Positions 25,109 to 34,384 of a stretch of 49,509 nt of DNA are shown here, one piece after another. The stretch's first letter is position 1. The number at the start of each line of letters is the position of its first letter. Source of the stretch: Miltoncostaeales bacterium (GTDB taxonomy: Bacteria; Actinomycetota; Thermoleophilia; Miltoncostaeales; Miltoncostaeaceae). The notes below the pieces were generated by a model. It made no database searches and was not told the DNA's origin. It saw nothing but the letters and a program-made list of their open reading frames with translations. Position numbers and translations under genes: made by a program. The stretch spans positions 1-49,509 of the forward strand of contig JAURGT010000012.1 in the NCBI GenBank assembly GCA_030833665.1, given 5' to 3'.

Positions 25109-26160
25109 GCGAGGAGACCGCCAAGCGGCGTGCCATCCCCAAGTGGGCATGGCACGCGATCCGCCTCGGCGTGATCGCCGTCGTGGTCGTGCTGCTCATC
25201 TGGAGAATCGACTGGGGCGCCGTGGTGGCCGCGTTCCGCGTGGACAGCATCTGGCTGCTCGTCATCGCCGTGCTGGCCAACTTCGTGTCGGTGCTCCTCA
25301 AGGGACTTGCATGGAAGGGCGTCGTCGACGGCCTCCCGGGCCTCAAGCGCAGGACCCGCTACATCGACCTGCTGAGTCCGCTCATGGTCGGCTTCCTTTT
25401 CAACACCATCCTGGCCGCGCGCGTTGGCGAGATCGCCAAGGTGCTGCTGGCGAAGCGACGCCTCGTGAAGCGGGACGAGGATGTCTCCACCACCGTGCTG
25501 CTCGGCACGGTGGTGGTGGAGAACATCGTCACCACCATCGCCTGGGTGGTGCTGGTGATCCTCATCGGCATCTTCCTGCCACTGCCGTCGTATGCGTGGA
25601 TCATCACGGCGGTCCTCGGGGTGATCTGCCTGGTCATCGTGGTGGTGGCCCTCCTGCAGAACCCCAACCGCCAGGTGCCACCGTGGCTGTCCACGGGATC
25701 GATCTGGCGCCGCGTCACGCGTGCGTTCCAGCGCCTGTGGGGCGCCGTGCACGAGAGCCACGCCAGCCTGCGCGACCCGCAGCAGTTCATGCGCGTGGCG
25801 GTGCCGAGCTTCGGCACCTGGCTCGCCCAGTGGGCCGGCATCTACGCCACCCTCGGAGCGTTCGGCCTGGGCTACGTGGGCTGGGGCGGCGCCGGCCTGC
25901 TGCTGGTCACCATCACCCTCGCCCAGTCGTTCCCGATCCTCCCCGGCAATCTGGTGGTGTTCCAGGCCGCGGCGGTGGTGCCCCTCACCGCCTCCTACGG
26001 CGTGAGTGCGGCCGATGCCCTGGCGTTCTCCATCGTGCTCCAGGCCACCGAGATGGCGGTCGGCGTGGTGATCGGCTTCATCTTCCTGCTCTTCGAGGGC
26101 GTGAGCTTCAAGCAGCTCCGCCGCGAGGCCGAGGAGGAGGAAGGCGCCCTCGAGCGCTAG
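25105..26160 (+). CDS. AglD/LPG-synthase-type membrane protein (UPF0104)
   Basis: A 351-aa membrane protein of the lysylphosphatidylglycerol-synthase transmembrane / AglD family. After a basic start, helices include IRLGVIAVVVVLLIW and LLVIAVLANFVSVLLKGLAW. The characteristic LLSPLMVGFLFNTILAARVGEIAKVLL loop follows, then several helices with LPGNLVVFQAAAV. There is no catalytic aminoacyl-transfer domain, so lysyl-PG synthesis is not implied; a lipid-linked flippase role is often proposed. Translation is coupled to the deacetylase upstream. Confidence 0.82.
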   Translation: MSEETAKRRAIPKWAWHAIRLGVIAVVVVLLIWRIDWGAVVAAFRVDSIWLLVIAVLANFVSVLLKGLAWKGVVDGLPGLKRRTRYIDLLSPLMVGFLFNTILAARVGEIAKVLLAKRRLVKRDEDVSTTVLLGTVVVENIVTTIAWVVLVILIGIFLPLPSYAWIITAVLGVICLVIVVVALLQNPNRQVPPWLSTGSIWRRVTRAFQRLWGAVHESHASLRDPQQFMRVAVPSFGTWLAQWAGIYATLGAFGLGYVGWGGAGLLLVTITLAQSFPILPGNLVVFQAAAVVPLTASYGVSAADALAFSIVLQATEMAVGVVIGFIFLLFEGVSFKQLRREAEEEEGALER

Positions 26161-26174
26161 GCCGCCCCTGTGCC

Positions 26175-27095
26175 CTAGCCGAAGCGGCCGGTGACGTAGG
26201 CCTCGGTGCGCGGGTTCTGCGGGTTGCCGAAGATCTCTCGGGTGGGGCCGGTCTCGATGAGGCGGCCCGGCTGCCCCTCTTCCTCGATCGTGAAGAACGC
26301 CGTGTACTCCGACACACGGGCGGCCTGCTGCATGTTGTGCGTGACGATGACGATGGTGAGGCGCTCGCTGAGCTCGCGGATGAGGTCCTCGACCCGAAGG
26401 GTGGACTGCGGGTCAAGGGCTGAGCACGGCTCGTCCATGAGCAGCACGTCGGGTTCAACGGCAAGGGCGCGGGCAATGCACAGGCGCTGCTGCTGCCCGC
26501 CCGAGAGACCGCCCGCTGGGGCATCGAGGCGGTTCTTCACCTCATCCCAGAGCCCGGCACCGCGCAGCGTGCGCTCGATGAGCTCGTCGCGGCCATCCCT
26601 GCCCATCTTCACGCGCATGAACTTCGGCCCGGCGAGCACGTTGTCGGCGATCGACTTCGTCGGGAAGGGGTTCGGACGCTGGAACACCATGCCCACCGCC
26701 CGGCGCACGGCGACCGGGTCGGCGTCCTTCCCGTAGATGTCCTGGCCGTGGAGCTCGACGTCGCCCGTCGCACGGGCACCGGGGATGAGCTCGTGCATGC
26801 GGTTCAGGCACCGCAGGAACGTGGACTTGCCGCAACCAGATGGGCCGATCAGGGCGGTCACCGTGTTCGACGGGAACACGAGGTTTACGCCCTCGACGAC
26901 ATGATGGGATCCGAAGTAGGCGTTGAGATCGCGCGTGAGCATCGGATGCGGGCCGGCGACCTCGTCGGCGCGCGGGACCGGGCTCGTGCCACCGGCAGTG
27001 ACCGTCACCTGCGTGGGCGGCGCGGCAGGCGCCCGGGAATCGTCGGTGGCCACCTTGGGGTCCTCCATGATCGAACGGGCCTCACGGGTCGACAT
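26175..27095 (-). CDS. pstB: Phosphate ABC transporter ATP-binding protein
   Basis: A 306-aa ABC ATPase. Walker A is GPSGCGKST, the Q-loop [10 protein letters not shown] is typical of PstB, the signature is LSGGQQQR, and Walker B is [13 protein letters not shown] with the H-loop in [10 protein letters not shown]. PstB proteins usually have about 255 aa; here an extra N-terminal tail of about 50 residues, rich in Ala/Pro/Thr, precedes the domain. ATG at 27095 overlaps the pstCA stop by one base (TGATG). With the fused permease it drives high-affinity phosphate import. No phoU follows. Confidence 0.93.
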   Translation of the reverse strand: MSTREARSIMEDPKVATDDSRAPAAPPTQVTVTAGGTSPVPRADEVAGPHPMLTRDLNAYFGSHHVVEGVNLVFPSNTVTALIGPSGCGKSTFLRCLNRMHELIPGARATGDVELHGQDIYGKDADPVAVRRAVGMVFQRPNPFPTKSIADNVLAGPKFMRVKMGRDGRDELIERTLRGAGLWDEVKNRLDAPAGGLSGGQQQRLCIARALAVEPDVLLMDEPCSALDPQSTLRVEDLIRELSERLTIVIVTHNMQQAARVSEYTAFFTIEEEGQPGRLIETGPTREIFGNPQNPRTEAYVTGRFG

Positions 27096-29113
27096 CAACG
27101 CCCCTCCAGCGTGCGGGACCTGCGAGCGAGGAGCGCTGCCCCCAGGTTCAGGAACATGATGATCGCAACCAGCACGAGCGCAGCGCCCCATGCGAGCTGG
27201 AGCGACGCCGGCGTCTGGGTGATGATCGTGTTGTTGTAGATGAGCTGCGGTATGGCGGCGATGGGTTCGGTGATGTTCGTCGACATGAACTGATTGCCGA
27301 GCGATGTGAAGAGGAGCGGCGCGGTCTCACCGGAGGCCCGGGCCAGGCCCAACAGGATCCCCGTGAGGATGCCCGGGCCGGCGATCGGCAACACTACCGA
27401 CCAGGTGGTGCGCCACTTCGGGGCCCCAAGGGCGAGGGCGGCTTCCTGCTGACCCGACGGCACGAGCCTGAGCACCTCGTCGGCGGCGCGCACCACGATC
27501 GGGAACATGATCACCCCGAGGGCGATCCCGCCGGCGAGCGCCGAGAAGTGCCCCTGCACCACGACGATGCCGAGGTAGACGATGAGGCCCACCACGACCG
27601 ACGGAACCCCGAGGAGGATGTCCACGATGAATCCGACCACTGACCCGATGCGGGAGTTGAGCGAGCCGCTTTTCCCGACATCGCGCATGTAGAGCGCCGT
27701 AAGGACGCCGAGGGGGGCCGCCACGACCAGCGCGATCGCCATCAGGATCAGCGTGCCGACGAGGGCGTTGGCGATGCCACCGCCATAGCTCGCGGGATCG
27801 GTGGGCGGCAGTTCCGTGAAGAAGGCGACCGAGAGCGCCGGAAGACCCTTCATGAGCATCTCCACGAGCACCGCGATGAGCGGAACAAGCCCGAACAGCA
27901 CGCTGAGCCAGATGAAGCCCTCCGCGATGCGCGAGCGCACGATACGACCACGTGAGATCGCGCCGGGCCCCGAGATTGCAGCGGGCTCTCGCACCGGCGC
28001 CGGTTCGGGCGCCGCCGTCACGGGCGACGGCGGAGGCGGGGGCTCGGCACCGCGATCAGCCCTGGAGGGCGCACGCACGAGCCCGGCAACCCACGAACCG
28101 CCCCGACGGAACAGACCGCCGGAGGCGCCGCCCTCGGCCCTGCGCACGAGAAGGCGGGCGGCGGCGTTGATGATGAAGGCGATCACGAAGAGCACGACGG
28201 CCAGCGCGGTGAGCGACGACAACTGGAGGCCGCTGGCCTCGCCCGTCTGCATCGCGATCACCGAGGCCAGGGTGGACCCCGGGCCAACGAGCGGCGTGAA
28301 GATGCCCGGCGTGTTGCCCAGCAGCATCACGATCGCGATGGTCTCCCCCACCGCGCGGCCGAGGCCCAGCGCAGAGGCGCCCACGATGCCCGACCGCGCC
28401 CATGGCAGCATCGAATGGCGCACCATCTCCCAGCGCGTGGCGCCCAGGGCGAAGGCGGCCTCGCGCTGGTCACGCGGGACCGTGAGAAGCACCTCGCGGG
28501 TGATCGCCGTGATGATCGGCAGGATCATGATCGCGAGCACCAGGCCTGAGATCAGGTACGACCCCGACGTCACGGGACCCTCGAAGGGACGCCAGCCGAA
28601 GAGGTTCACCCAGCCGAATGTGTCCGAGAGCCAGTTCAGCGCAGGCTTGAGGAACGGCACCAGCACCGTCACGCCCCAGAGGCCGAAGATCACGGACGGC
28701 ACGGCTGCGAGCAGGTTGATGAGGCCGCCGACCGGACCGCGGAGGCGGCGGGGCAGGAAGATCACCGTCGCGAGCGCGATGCCGATTGAAGCGGGCACGG
28801 CGAGGACCAGGGCGATGATCGAGGTCATCAGCGTGCCGTAGATGAACGGCAGCGCCCCGAAGAGCGCCTCGTTGAGGTTCCACTCGGTGCCGGAGACGAA
28901 CCCCCAGATGCCGAAGGTTGACCACGTCTCGCCGGTGTTGTCGATGGTGGTCCACAGCAGGTAGCCCACGAAGACGACGGCGAAGAGCGCAGCCACGCCC
29001 GCGATCACGGCGTACGAGCGGTCGGCGAACACGCTGCCGCGGGGACGGCGCAGCCTGGCCGGGGGCGGCTCCGCGGCCGTGGGTGGCGGCGGTGGCGGCG
29101 GTGGCGGCGTCAC
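27095..29113 (-). CDS. Fused phosphate ABC permease PstC-PstA
   Basis: A 672-aa single chain with two complete permease halves. The PstC half (about 30-330) holds the EAA loop [20 protein letters not shown] and [14 protein letters not shown] Pro/Ala linker of about 60 residues follows. The PstA half (about 395-670) has [21 protein letters not shown] and [12 protein letters not shown]. In most bacteria these are separate genes. The N-terminus has nine consecutive prolines from a triple 9-bp repeat (29082-29108). GTG at 29113 is chosen because a -10-like box (29121-29126) is 7 bases upstream and PHO-type repeats sit behind it; ATG at 29137 is the longer option. No pstS is in the window. Confidence 0.9.
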   Translation of the reverse strand: MTPPPPPPPPPTAAEPPPARLRRPRGSVFADRSYAVIAGVAALFAVVFVGYLLWTTIDNTGETWSTFGIWGFVSGTEWNLNEALFGALPFIYGTLMTSIIALVLAVPASIGIALATVIFLPRRLRGPVGGLINLLAAVPSVIFGLWGVTVLVPFLKPALNWLSDTFGWVNLFGWRPFEGPVTSGSYLISGLVLAIMILPIITAITREVLLTVPRDQREAAFALGATRWEMVRHSMLPWARSGIVGASALGLGRAVGETIAIVMLLGNTPGIFTPLVGPGSTLASVIAMQTGEASGLQLSSLTALAVVLFVIAFIINAAARLLVRRAEGGASGGLFRRGGSWVAGLVRAPSRADRGAEPPPPPSPVTAAPEPAPVREPAAISGPGAISRGRIVRSRIAEGFIWLSVLFGLVPLIAVLVEMLMKGLPALSVAFFTELPPTDPASYGGGIANALVGTLILMAIALVVAAPLGVLTALYMRDVGKSGSLNSRIGSVVGFIVDILLGVPSVVVGLIVYLGIVVVQGHFSALAGGIALGVIMFPIVVRAADEVLRLVPSGQQEAALALGAPKWRTTWSVVLPIAGPGILTGILLGLARASGETAPLLFTSLGNQFMSTNITEPIAAIPQLIYNNTIITQTPASLQLAWGAALVLVAIIMFLNLGAALLARRSRTLEGR

Positions 29114-29120
29114 GTCGGGG

Positions 29121-29153
29121 ATGCTGCCCCACTCCATGTGAACGAGGTGTGAA
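29121..29153 (-). promoter_or_regulatory. PHO-box-like repeats and -10 of the pst operon
   Basis: On the reverse strand, two TTCAC units start at 29153 and 29142, exactly 11 bases apart, within GTTCTTCACACC and CGTTCACATG. Downstream is CAGCAT (29126-29121), which keeps the conserved A and T of a -10 box and lies 7 bases before GTG 29113. This is the layout expected for PhoB/PhoP activation, where 11-bp GTTCAC repeats replace the -35 box. Confidence 0.6.
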
Positions 29154-29171
29154 GAACATCGTTCCCGCGGA

Positions 29172-29225
29172 TTCACGGCGTGTTCACGCCGCGTTCACGA
29201 TCCGCGACACGACCGGACCTACGCT
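29172..29225 (+). promoter_or_regulatory. PHO-box-like triple repeat and -10 of the regulator gene
   Basis: Three TTCAC units begin at 29172, 29183 and 29194, a perfect 11-bp period (ATTCACGG, GTTCACGC, GTTCACGA). A -10 box TACGCT (29220-29225) lies 7 bases before the regulator's ATG at 29233. Relative to a leaderless start the repeats cover about -61 to -35, a class II activator position, so the regulator probably activates itself. Confidence 0.65.
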
Positions 29226-29232
29226 GGTCGCG

Positions 29233-30018
29233 ATGACGGTCCCGCATGCTCCTGATGCCGACGGGCGGCGCACGATCCTCGTGGTCGAGGATGATGACTC
29301 GACGGCCACCGCGGTCGCGTACCACCTCACCCGCGCGGGGTTCAGCGTGAGCGCCTGCCGCGACGGGCTCTCGGCCATGACCACGCTCAAGGGGTGGCGG
29401 CCCGACGCCCTCGTGCTCGACCTCATGCTGCCGCACGTCGATGGCTGGAGCATCATCCGCGACGTGCGCCGGTGGTACCCCGACCTCCCCATCGTCGTCA
29501 TGACCGCGCGGCGGGAGGAGCCCGAGCGCCTGGACGCGCTGCGCCTCGGAGCCGACGACCTGCTGCGCAAGCCGTTCTCGGCGCGCGAACTCATCACCCG
29601 GCTCGAGTCGCTCTTTCGCCGCCTGGAGGCGCGCGGGGGCGACGAAGCGGGTGAGGTGCACATTGGCGACCTCGAGGTGGACCGCAGCCGCCTCGAGGCA
29701 AGGGTCGCCGGGCAGCGCACCGCACTCACCGCGCTCGAGACGAAGTTGCTGTGGGTGCTGCTCGAGGCGCGGGGCCGCACGCTCGGGCGGGATGAGATCT
29801 ACGACCTGGTGTGGGGAGGTGCGCGCAGGGCCGGAGATCGCTCCGTGGACGTTCTCGTGCGTCGCCTGCGTCGCAAGGTCGACGAGGTCGGTGGGCTCTA
29901 CACCTATGTCCAAACGGACCCCGGCCGGGGCTACAGGCTCGAGGCCGTCCCCCGGACGCTGCCCACCACCTGCACGGCGAGCACCGCGACGTCGTCGCGG
30001 AGGTTGCCCTCGTCGTAG
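29233..30018 (+). CDS. OmpR/PhoB-family response regulator
   Basis: A 261-aa regulator. The receiver domain has acidic Glu19-Asp20-Asp21, phospho-acceptor Asp63 (VLDLMLP), Thr91 and Lys113 (LRKPFS). The C-terminal winged helix (about 145-238) has LTALETKLLWVLLEARGR and the recognition region SVDVLVRRLRRKVDE, ending in GRGYRLE. Its location opposite pstCA-pstB and the PHO-type repeats make a PhoB/PhoP role likely. No histidine kinase or PhoU is nearby. The last residues after GYRLEAV are encoded in an 88-base overlap with the convergent phosphatase gene and look non-conserved. Confidence 0.88.
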   Translation: MTVPHAPDADGRRTILVVEDDDSTATAVAYHLTRAGFSVSACRDGLSAMTTLKGWRPDALVLDLMLPHVDGWSIIRDVRRWYPDLPIVVMTARREEPERLDALRLGADDLLRKPFSARELITRLESLFRRLEARGGDEAGEVHIGDLEVDRSRLEARVAGQRTALTALETKLLWVLLEARGRTLGRDEIYDLVWGGARRAGDRSVDVLVRRLRRKVDEVGGLYTYVQTDPGRGYRLEAVPRTLPTTCTASTATSSRRLPSS

Positions 30019-31556
30019 CGCTGGGCCGTCTCGGTGAGGTAGGCAAGGCGCTCCTCCAGGGGCACGTGGGCCGTGGCCAGCAGGGCCTCGGCCGCACGCG
30101 TCGCCCCGAAGATCTCGTCGCTGCGGCGCGCCTCCACGAGGCCGTCGGTGTAGATCACCAGCATCCCCCCGGGCGGGACCGTCAGGTGGGTAACCGGCCA
30201 ATCCACCTCATCGAGCAGGCCGAGGATCGGCCCGCGGGCCTCCACCTCCACCAACCCGGCCTCATCGCCATGCACGAGCAGCGGGCGCGGGTGCCCCGCG
30301 AGGGCGAACTCCGCGGTGCCATCCGGCGAGATGACGCAGTGGCACATGGTGGCGTAGACGCCCTGGTCTCGCTCGTGCGGCTCGGCGATATGGGCGTTCA
30401 TGATCTCGAGCACGTGGCGCGGATCGGGGTCCAGCTCCATCAGCGCGCCCCAGCCGAAGCGCATCCGCGCTGCACGGGCGGCCGACTCCGCGCCGTGTCC
30501 GGCGACGTCGCCCACCATCACGGCGAGGCGGCCGTCGGAGAGCACGCGGGCGTCGTAGAAGTCGCCGCCGATCGCCAGCCCGGGACTCGAGGGCAGGTAG
30601 CGCGAGGCGATGCGCAGGCCGGGCACGGCCGGCAGGCTCTCGGGCAGCAGGCCCTGCTCCACGGTCTGCCAGAGGCGGCGCTCGGCACGGGCGGCCTCAG
30701 AGCGCCGGGCGCTGGCCTCGGCGGCCTCGCGCTGGTCCACCACCCGGTTCTGCATCACGTTGAAGGCGTCCACGAGGCCCACCACCTCGCGGGCCGCGAG
30801 CTCGGGGTGCGGCACGGCCTGGTCCTGGTCGCCCTCGCCCACACGCCGCACGCCCTGCAGCAGCGAGGCCAGGGGGCCACCAACGCGCCTCCAGAGCGAC
30901 CGCGTGGCGGCCGCGACCACCAGCACCGCGAGCAGCACGCCCGCCAGCACCGCGAGGATCGTCCAGAGCCGGCGCTGGTCGGCGGTGGCAAGGGCCTCCT
31001 GGCGTTGCTGCTCCACCAGCTCGCGCAGGTCGGCATGCTCCTCCCGCAGCTGATCGAGCGTCTGCTTGTCCACCCCGTCGCCGATGCGCGCGACGGCCTC
31101 CGACACCTGCCCCGACCGGCGCAGCTCCACCAGCTCGCGGGCCTCGGCGAACCACTCCTTGGCGGCGGTGTCGAACGCGCCCACGGCCTTCACGAGGGGC
31201 GGGTTGTCCTGCACCAGCGAGCGCAGGTGGCCAATGTTGCGCGGGTAGGTGTCCTCGGCGCGCACGTAGGGCACGAGGTACGACGCGCCCCCCGTGAGGG
31301 TGTATCCCCTGACGCCGGTGACGGCGTTGAGCAGGTCGGCCAGGATCACCTCGGACGCCTTCGCGCGCTCCACGGCCACCTGCTGGTCGTCGCGATACGA
31401 CGACGTGGCGCCCACCAACCCGATGATGGCCAGCGCGGCCAGCACTCCCAGCACCAGGCCCACGCCAACCACGGCGCGCATAAGCAGCCCGCGCAACGAC
31501 GGCGTGCCCTGGCCCCGCAGGACCTGCCAGAGGGAGCGGCGGCCGGGATCCGTCAT
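29931..31556 (-). CDS. SpoIIE-type PP2C phosphatase with extracellular sensor and HAMP
   Basis: A 541-aa membrane signalling protein. First helix about 24-50 (LLMRAVVGVGLVLGVLAALAIIGLV), then a helical CHASE3-like sensor with GVRGYTLTG. A second helix (about 198-218) leads to HAMP (VGGPLASLLQGVRRVGEGD) and a short coiled coil. The C-terminal RsbU/SpoIIE phosphatase has GGDFYDARVL, VMVGDVAGHGAESA and LRDDVAVLAVQ with metal-binding Asp residues. Such proteins dephosphorylate anti-sigma antagonists to switch on a stress sigma factor; no partners are nearby. ATG at 31556 chosen, 25 bases after khtT. Confidence 0.88.
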   Translation of the reverse strand: MTDPGRRSLWQVLRGQGTPSLRGLLMRAVVGVGLVLGVLAALAIIGLVGATSSYRDDQQVAVERAKASEVILADLLNAVTGVRGYTLTGGASYLVPYVRAEDTYPRNIGHLRSLVQDNPPLVKAVGAFDTAAKEWFAEARELVELRRSGQVSEAVARIGDGVDKQTLDQLREEHADLRELVEQQRQEALATADQRRLWTILAVLAGVLLAVLVVAAATRSLWRRVGGPLASLLQGVRRVGEGDQDQAVPHPELAAREVVGLVDAFNVMQNRVVDQREAAEASARRSEAARAERRLWQTVEQGLLPESLPAVPGLRIASRYLPSSPGLAIGGDFYDARVLSDGRLAVMVGDVAGHGAESAARAARMRFGWGALMELDPDPRHVLEIMNAHIAEPHERDQGVYATMCHCVISPDGTAEFALAGHPRPLLVHGDEAGLVEVEARGPILGLLDEVDWPVTHLTVPPGGMLVIYTDGLVEARRSDEIFGATRAAEALLATAHVPLEERLAYLTETAQRYDEGNLRDDVAVLAVQVVGSVRGTASSL

Positions 31557-31581
31557 GTGCGGGGGAGCCCCGGCCGGGGGC

Positions 31582-32085
31582 TCAGGACACGTCCGGGGCG
31601 GGGCCCTCCGCCACCAGGCGCTGCAGCGCCTCGAAGGTCTCCGGGGTGGTGATGACCACCAGGGTGTCACCGGCCTTGATCACCTCATCCGGGTGCGGCA
31701 TCGCCACCGAGTTCTCCTTGCGGATGATCGCGACGATGGTGCCGCCGGTGGTGGTGCGGATTCGGCACGTGGCCACGGTGAGCCCCACCAGCGGGCTCTC
31801 GGCCGGGATGTCAATCCAGTCGATGGCCAGGTCCTTCAGGGCGATCTCGAGCTTGTCCAGCAACTCCGGCCGGTACACCACGCCGCCGAGGATCGAACCG
31901 AGCTCATGGGCCTCGTCATCCGACAGCACGATGACCGACTGTGCGTCCTCGTCGGGGTCGGGCCGGTGGTAGAGCTCGCGCCGGCCATCGATGTGCACCA
32001 CCGCGCATACATCCTCGCCGAGGTGGGTACGCATGGTGAACTTCTTGCCCACGCCGGGAAGGCGGGTCTCGCGCACCTCGATCAC
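31582..32085 (-). CDS. khtT: KhtT-like regulatory subunit of a K+/H+ antiporter
   Basis: A 167-aa cytosolic protein. The N-terminal part (EVRETRLPGVGKKFTMRT, DGRRELYHRPDPDED) matches the KhtT/AmhM N-domain. Residues about 80-165 form a TrkA-C (RCK C-terminal) domain (PAESPLVGLTVATCRIR, HPDEVIKAGDTLVVI). In Bacillus KhtT gates the antiporter KhtU in response to pH and nucleotides such as c-di-AMP. GTG at 32085 overlaps the khtU stop (GTGA), giving paired translation. Confidence 0.85.
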   Translation of the reverse strand: MIEVRETRLPGVGKKFTMRTHLGEDVCAVVHIDGRRELYHRPDPDEDAQSVIVLSDDEAHELGSILGGVVYRPELLDKLEIALKDLAIDWIDIPAESPLVGLTVATCRIRTTTGGTIVAIIRKENSVAMPHPDEVIKAGDTLVVITTPETFEALQRLVAEGPAPDVS

Positions 32086-33272
32086 GTCTGCTGCCTCCTG
32101 GCGGAGCCGAAGATTGCCCGTCCCAGGGTGCGGGACTCCCTCATAAGTAGCACTCCTATGGCCGCGGTGACCAGCACCAGCAGTCCGGCGAACGACACGA
32201 TGCGCTCGCGGAAGTCCGGTGAGAGCGCCGTTCCGAGGGCCGCGAGCTGCGCGAGGATGAGCGTGAATTCGCCGCGCGCCACCAGGCTCGTGCCCACCGT
32301 GAACGACTGGCGCTTGGTGAAGCCGGTCATGCGCCCGGCGATCCACCCTGCCGCGAGCTTGCCGACAATCGCCACCACCACCCCGAGGGCGAGCCAGGTC
32401 CACACCTCGCCCACCGCCCCCAGGTTCACCTGCAGGCCGAACGTGAAGAAGAAGATGGCGGCCGTGAAGTCGCGCAGGCCGAACAGGTGGCGCTCGATGC
32501 GGTCGCGGGCCTCTGTCTCCGACAGGAGGATGCCGGCCAGCAGCGCGCCCACCGGCGCCGACAGCCCCGCCACCTCGGCGAGGGCGGCCGAGCCCACCAC
32601 CAGCGCCAGCGCCGCCAGCACCAGGCGCTCGCGCTCGATCTTCGCGGCGATGCGATCGATGAACCGGGGCAGCTTGTGGCTGGCGAACAGGAATGCCGCG
32701 ACGAAGCCCACCACCAGCAGCGCACGCCATGTGAGCGCGCCGCCGTTCACGGCCGTGCCCACCGCGAGGCCCGACGCCAGGCCGAGGAACAGGGCGATGG
32801 CGATGTCCTCGAACACCAGGGTGCCCAGCACCAGGTCGGTCTCGTCGTCGGCCAGGCGCCGGAAGTCGAACAGCGCCTGGGTGATCACCCCGCTGCTCGA
32901 GATGTACATGAGGCCGGCCATCAGGATTGCCTCGGGACCCACGCCGAAAAGCAGGAACCCCATGCCCAGCCCCAGCCCGCCGTTGATCACCAGGTCCACG
33001 CCGCCACCGGTGAGTACCAGCTTCCTCGCCTGCAGGATGCGCTCCAGCGAGAACTCCAGGCCCAGGTAGAACAGGAGCAGGATCACCCCGATCTCGCCAA
33101 GCAGGAAGAGCGGCTCGCTCATCTCGATCACGCCGGGGAACGGGTGCGACGGGCCAAGCAGGACGCCGGCCAGGATGAAGAGGGGGATGGCCGAGATGCG
33201 CAGGCGCACCCCCAGCACGGACATCACGGCCACTGCCACCAGGATGATGGCGAGTTGCTCGATGATGCCCAT
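32082..33272 (-). CDS. khtU: CPA2-family K+/H+ antiporter, KhtU-like
   Basis: A 396-aa membrane protein of the CPA2 (KefB/NapA-like) group with about 12 helices. LGLEFSLERI, LGTLVFEDIAIALFLGLA (a family ion-site region with Glu-Asp) and LSAPVGALLAGILLSETE are typical. The C-terminus has no RCK domain, because the regulatory part is the separate KhtT gene downstream. It would export K+ in exchange for protons under alkaline or salt stress. ATG overlaps the pyrD stop (TGATG). Confidence 0.87.
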   Translation of the reverse strand: MGIIEQLAIILVAVAVMSVLGVRLRISAIPLFILAGVLLGPSHPFPGVIEMSEPLFLLGEIGVILLLFYLGLEFSLERILQARKLVLTGGGVDLVINGGLGLGMGFLLFGVGPEAILMAGLMYISSSGVITQALFDFRRLADDETDLVLGTLVFEDIAIALFLGLASGLAVGTAVNGGALTWRALLVVGFVAAFLFASHKLPRFIDRIAAKIERERLVLAALALVVGSAALAEVAGLSAPVGALLAGILLSETEARDRIERHLFGLRDFTAAIFFFTFGLQVNLGAVGEVWTWLALGVVVAIVGKLAAGWIAGRMTGFTKRQSFTVGTSLVARGEFTLILAQLAALGTALSPDFRERIVSFAGLLVLVTAAIGVLLMRESRTLGRAIFGSARRQQT

Positions 33273-34384
33273 CAGCCGTCCAGCGCGCTGCCGATGAGCT
33301 CCGAGATGTGCGACACGCCCTCGTCACGCATGCGTTGCATGAGCCCCAGCGTGATGTCGCGCGCGATGAGCGGGCCGCGGTACACGAGGCCCGTCCACAC
33401 CTCCACGAGTGATGCGCCGCCTGCGATGCGATCCCATGCATCGGCCGCGTCCATGATGCCCCCGACGCCCACGATCACCAGCTGCCCGCCGGCGCGCCGC
33501 GCGGCCACCCGCACCGCCGCGCTCGCCCGGGCGCGCAGCGGTGGCCCCGAGAGCCCGCCCTGCTCGGACGCCGCAGGCGAGTCGGGATCCCGCAGGCCGT
33601 CGCGGGTGATCGTGGTATTGGTGAGCACCACGCCCGCGAGGCCGAGCTCGCCAGCCAGGTCGACGGCATCCTCGATCTGCTCATCGGGCAGGTCGGGCGC
33701 GAGCTTCACGAGGAATGGCATCGGCAGGCGGCCGTCGCGGCGGCGCATCGAGGCGTCGTCGTCGCGCAGGGCACCGAGGATCGCCGTGAGGTGGTCGCGG
33801 TCCTGGAGCTCGCGCAGCCCGGGCGTGTTCGGCGATGACACATTGACCACCACGAAGTCGGCCACGCCGCGAAGCAGGCGGAACGACGCCAGGTGGTCCT
33901 CCGCCGCGCGATCGAGGGGCGTCACCTTCGACTTGCCGATGTTCACGCCGATCGGCACGCCCGCGCCCGAGCCGCGCCGCGCATCGGCGACGCGCCGCGC
34001 AGTCACGGCCGCGCCGTCGTTGTTGAAGCCCATGCGGTTGACGATGGCCTCATCCTCGGGCAACCGGAAGAGGCGCGGGCGCGGGTTGCCGTCCTGCGGC
34101 TGCGCGGTGACGGTGCCGATCTCGGCGAACCCGAACCCGAGCCGGCCCCACGCCCGCACGGCACGCCCGTACTTGTCATACCCGGCGGCGAGCCCCACCG
34201 GCGAGGGGAACTCCATGCCCATCACCTGCTGTCCCACCGTGCCGTCGCGCTTCGCGAGCCACGACGACGCTGCTGCAAGCGCCGGGCCCCCCACCTGCAG
34301 CGCGCGGAGCGCCGACTCATGGGCCCTCTCGGGGTCCATGCGAAAGGCGGCACGCCGGAGCAGGGCCGCGGCGTCGACCGTCAC
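33272..34384 (-). CDS. pyrD: Dihydroorotate dehydrogenase (quinone), class 2
   Basis: A 370-aa FMN enzyme of pyrimidine synthesis that passes electrons to membrane quinones. The N-terminal helices for quinone access (AALLRRAAFRMDPERAHESAL) mark class 2. Core motifs: PVGLAAGYDKYG, the FGFAEIGTVTAQPQDGNPRPR block, NRMGFNNDG, VNVSSPNTPGLRELQ with the catalytic Ser, LVKLAPDL, TNTT, and GVGGI with the phosphate loop. GTG at 34384 overlaps the pterin dehydratase stop (GTGA). Confidence 0.95.
   Translation of the reverse strand: MTVDAAALLRRAAFRMDPERAHESALRALQVGGPALAAASSWLAKRDGTVGQQVMGMEFPSPVGLAAGYDKYGRAVRAWGRLGFGFAEIGTVTAQPQDGNPRPRLFRLPEDEAIVNRMGFNNDGAAVTARRVADARRGSGAGVPIGVNIGKSKVTPLDRAAEDHLASFRLLRGVADFVVVNVSSPNTPGLRELQDRDHLTAILGALRDDDASMRRRDGRLPMPFLVKLAPDLPDEQIEDAVDLAGELGLAGVVLTNTTITRDGLRDPDSPAASEQGGLSGPPLRARASAAVRVAARRAGGQLVIVGVGGIMDAADAWDRIAGGASLVEVWTGLVYRGPLIARDITLGLMQRMRDEGVSHISELIGSALDG

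Noticed and set aside
31294-33069. 591-aa forward frame across khtT/khtU
   Set aside because: Ser/Arg/Ala-rich shadow; the reverse strand encodes recognisable antiporter proteins.
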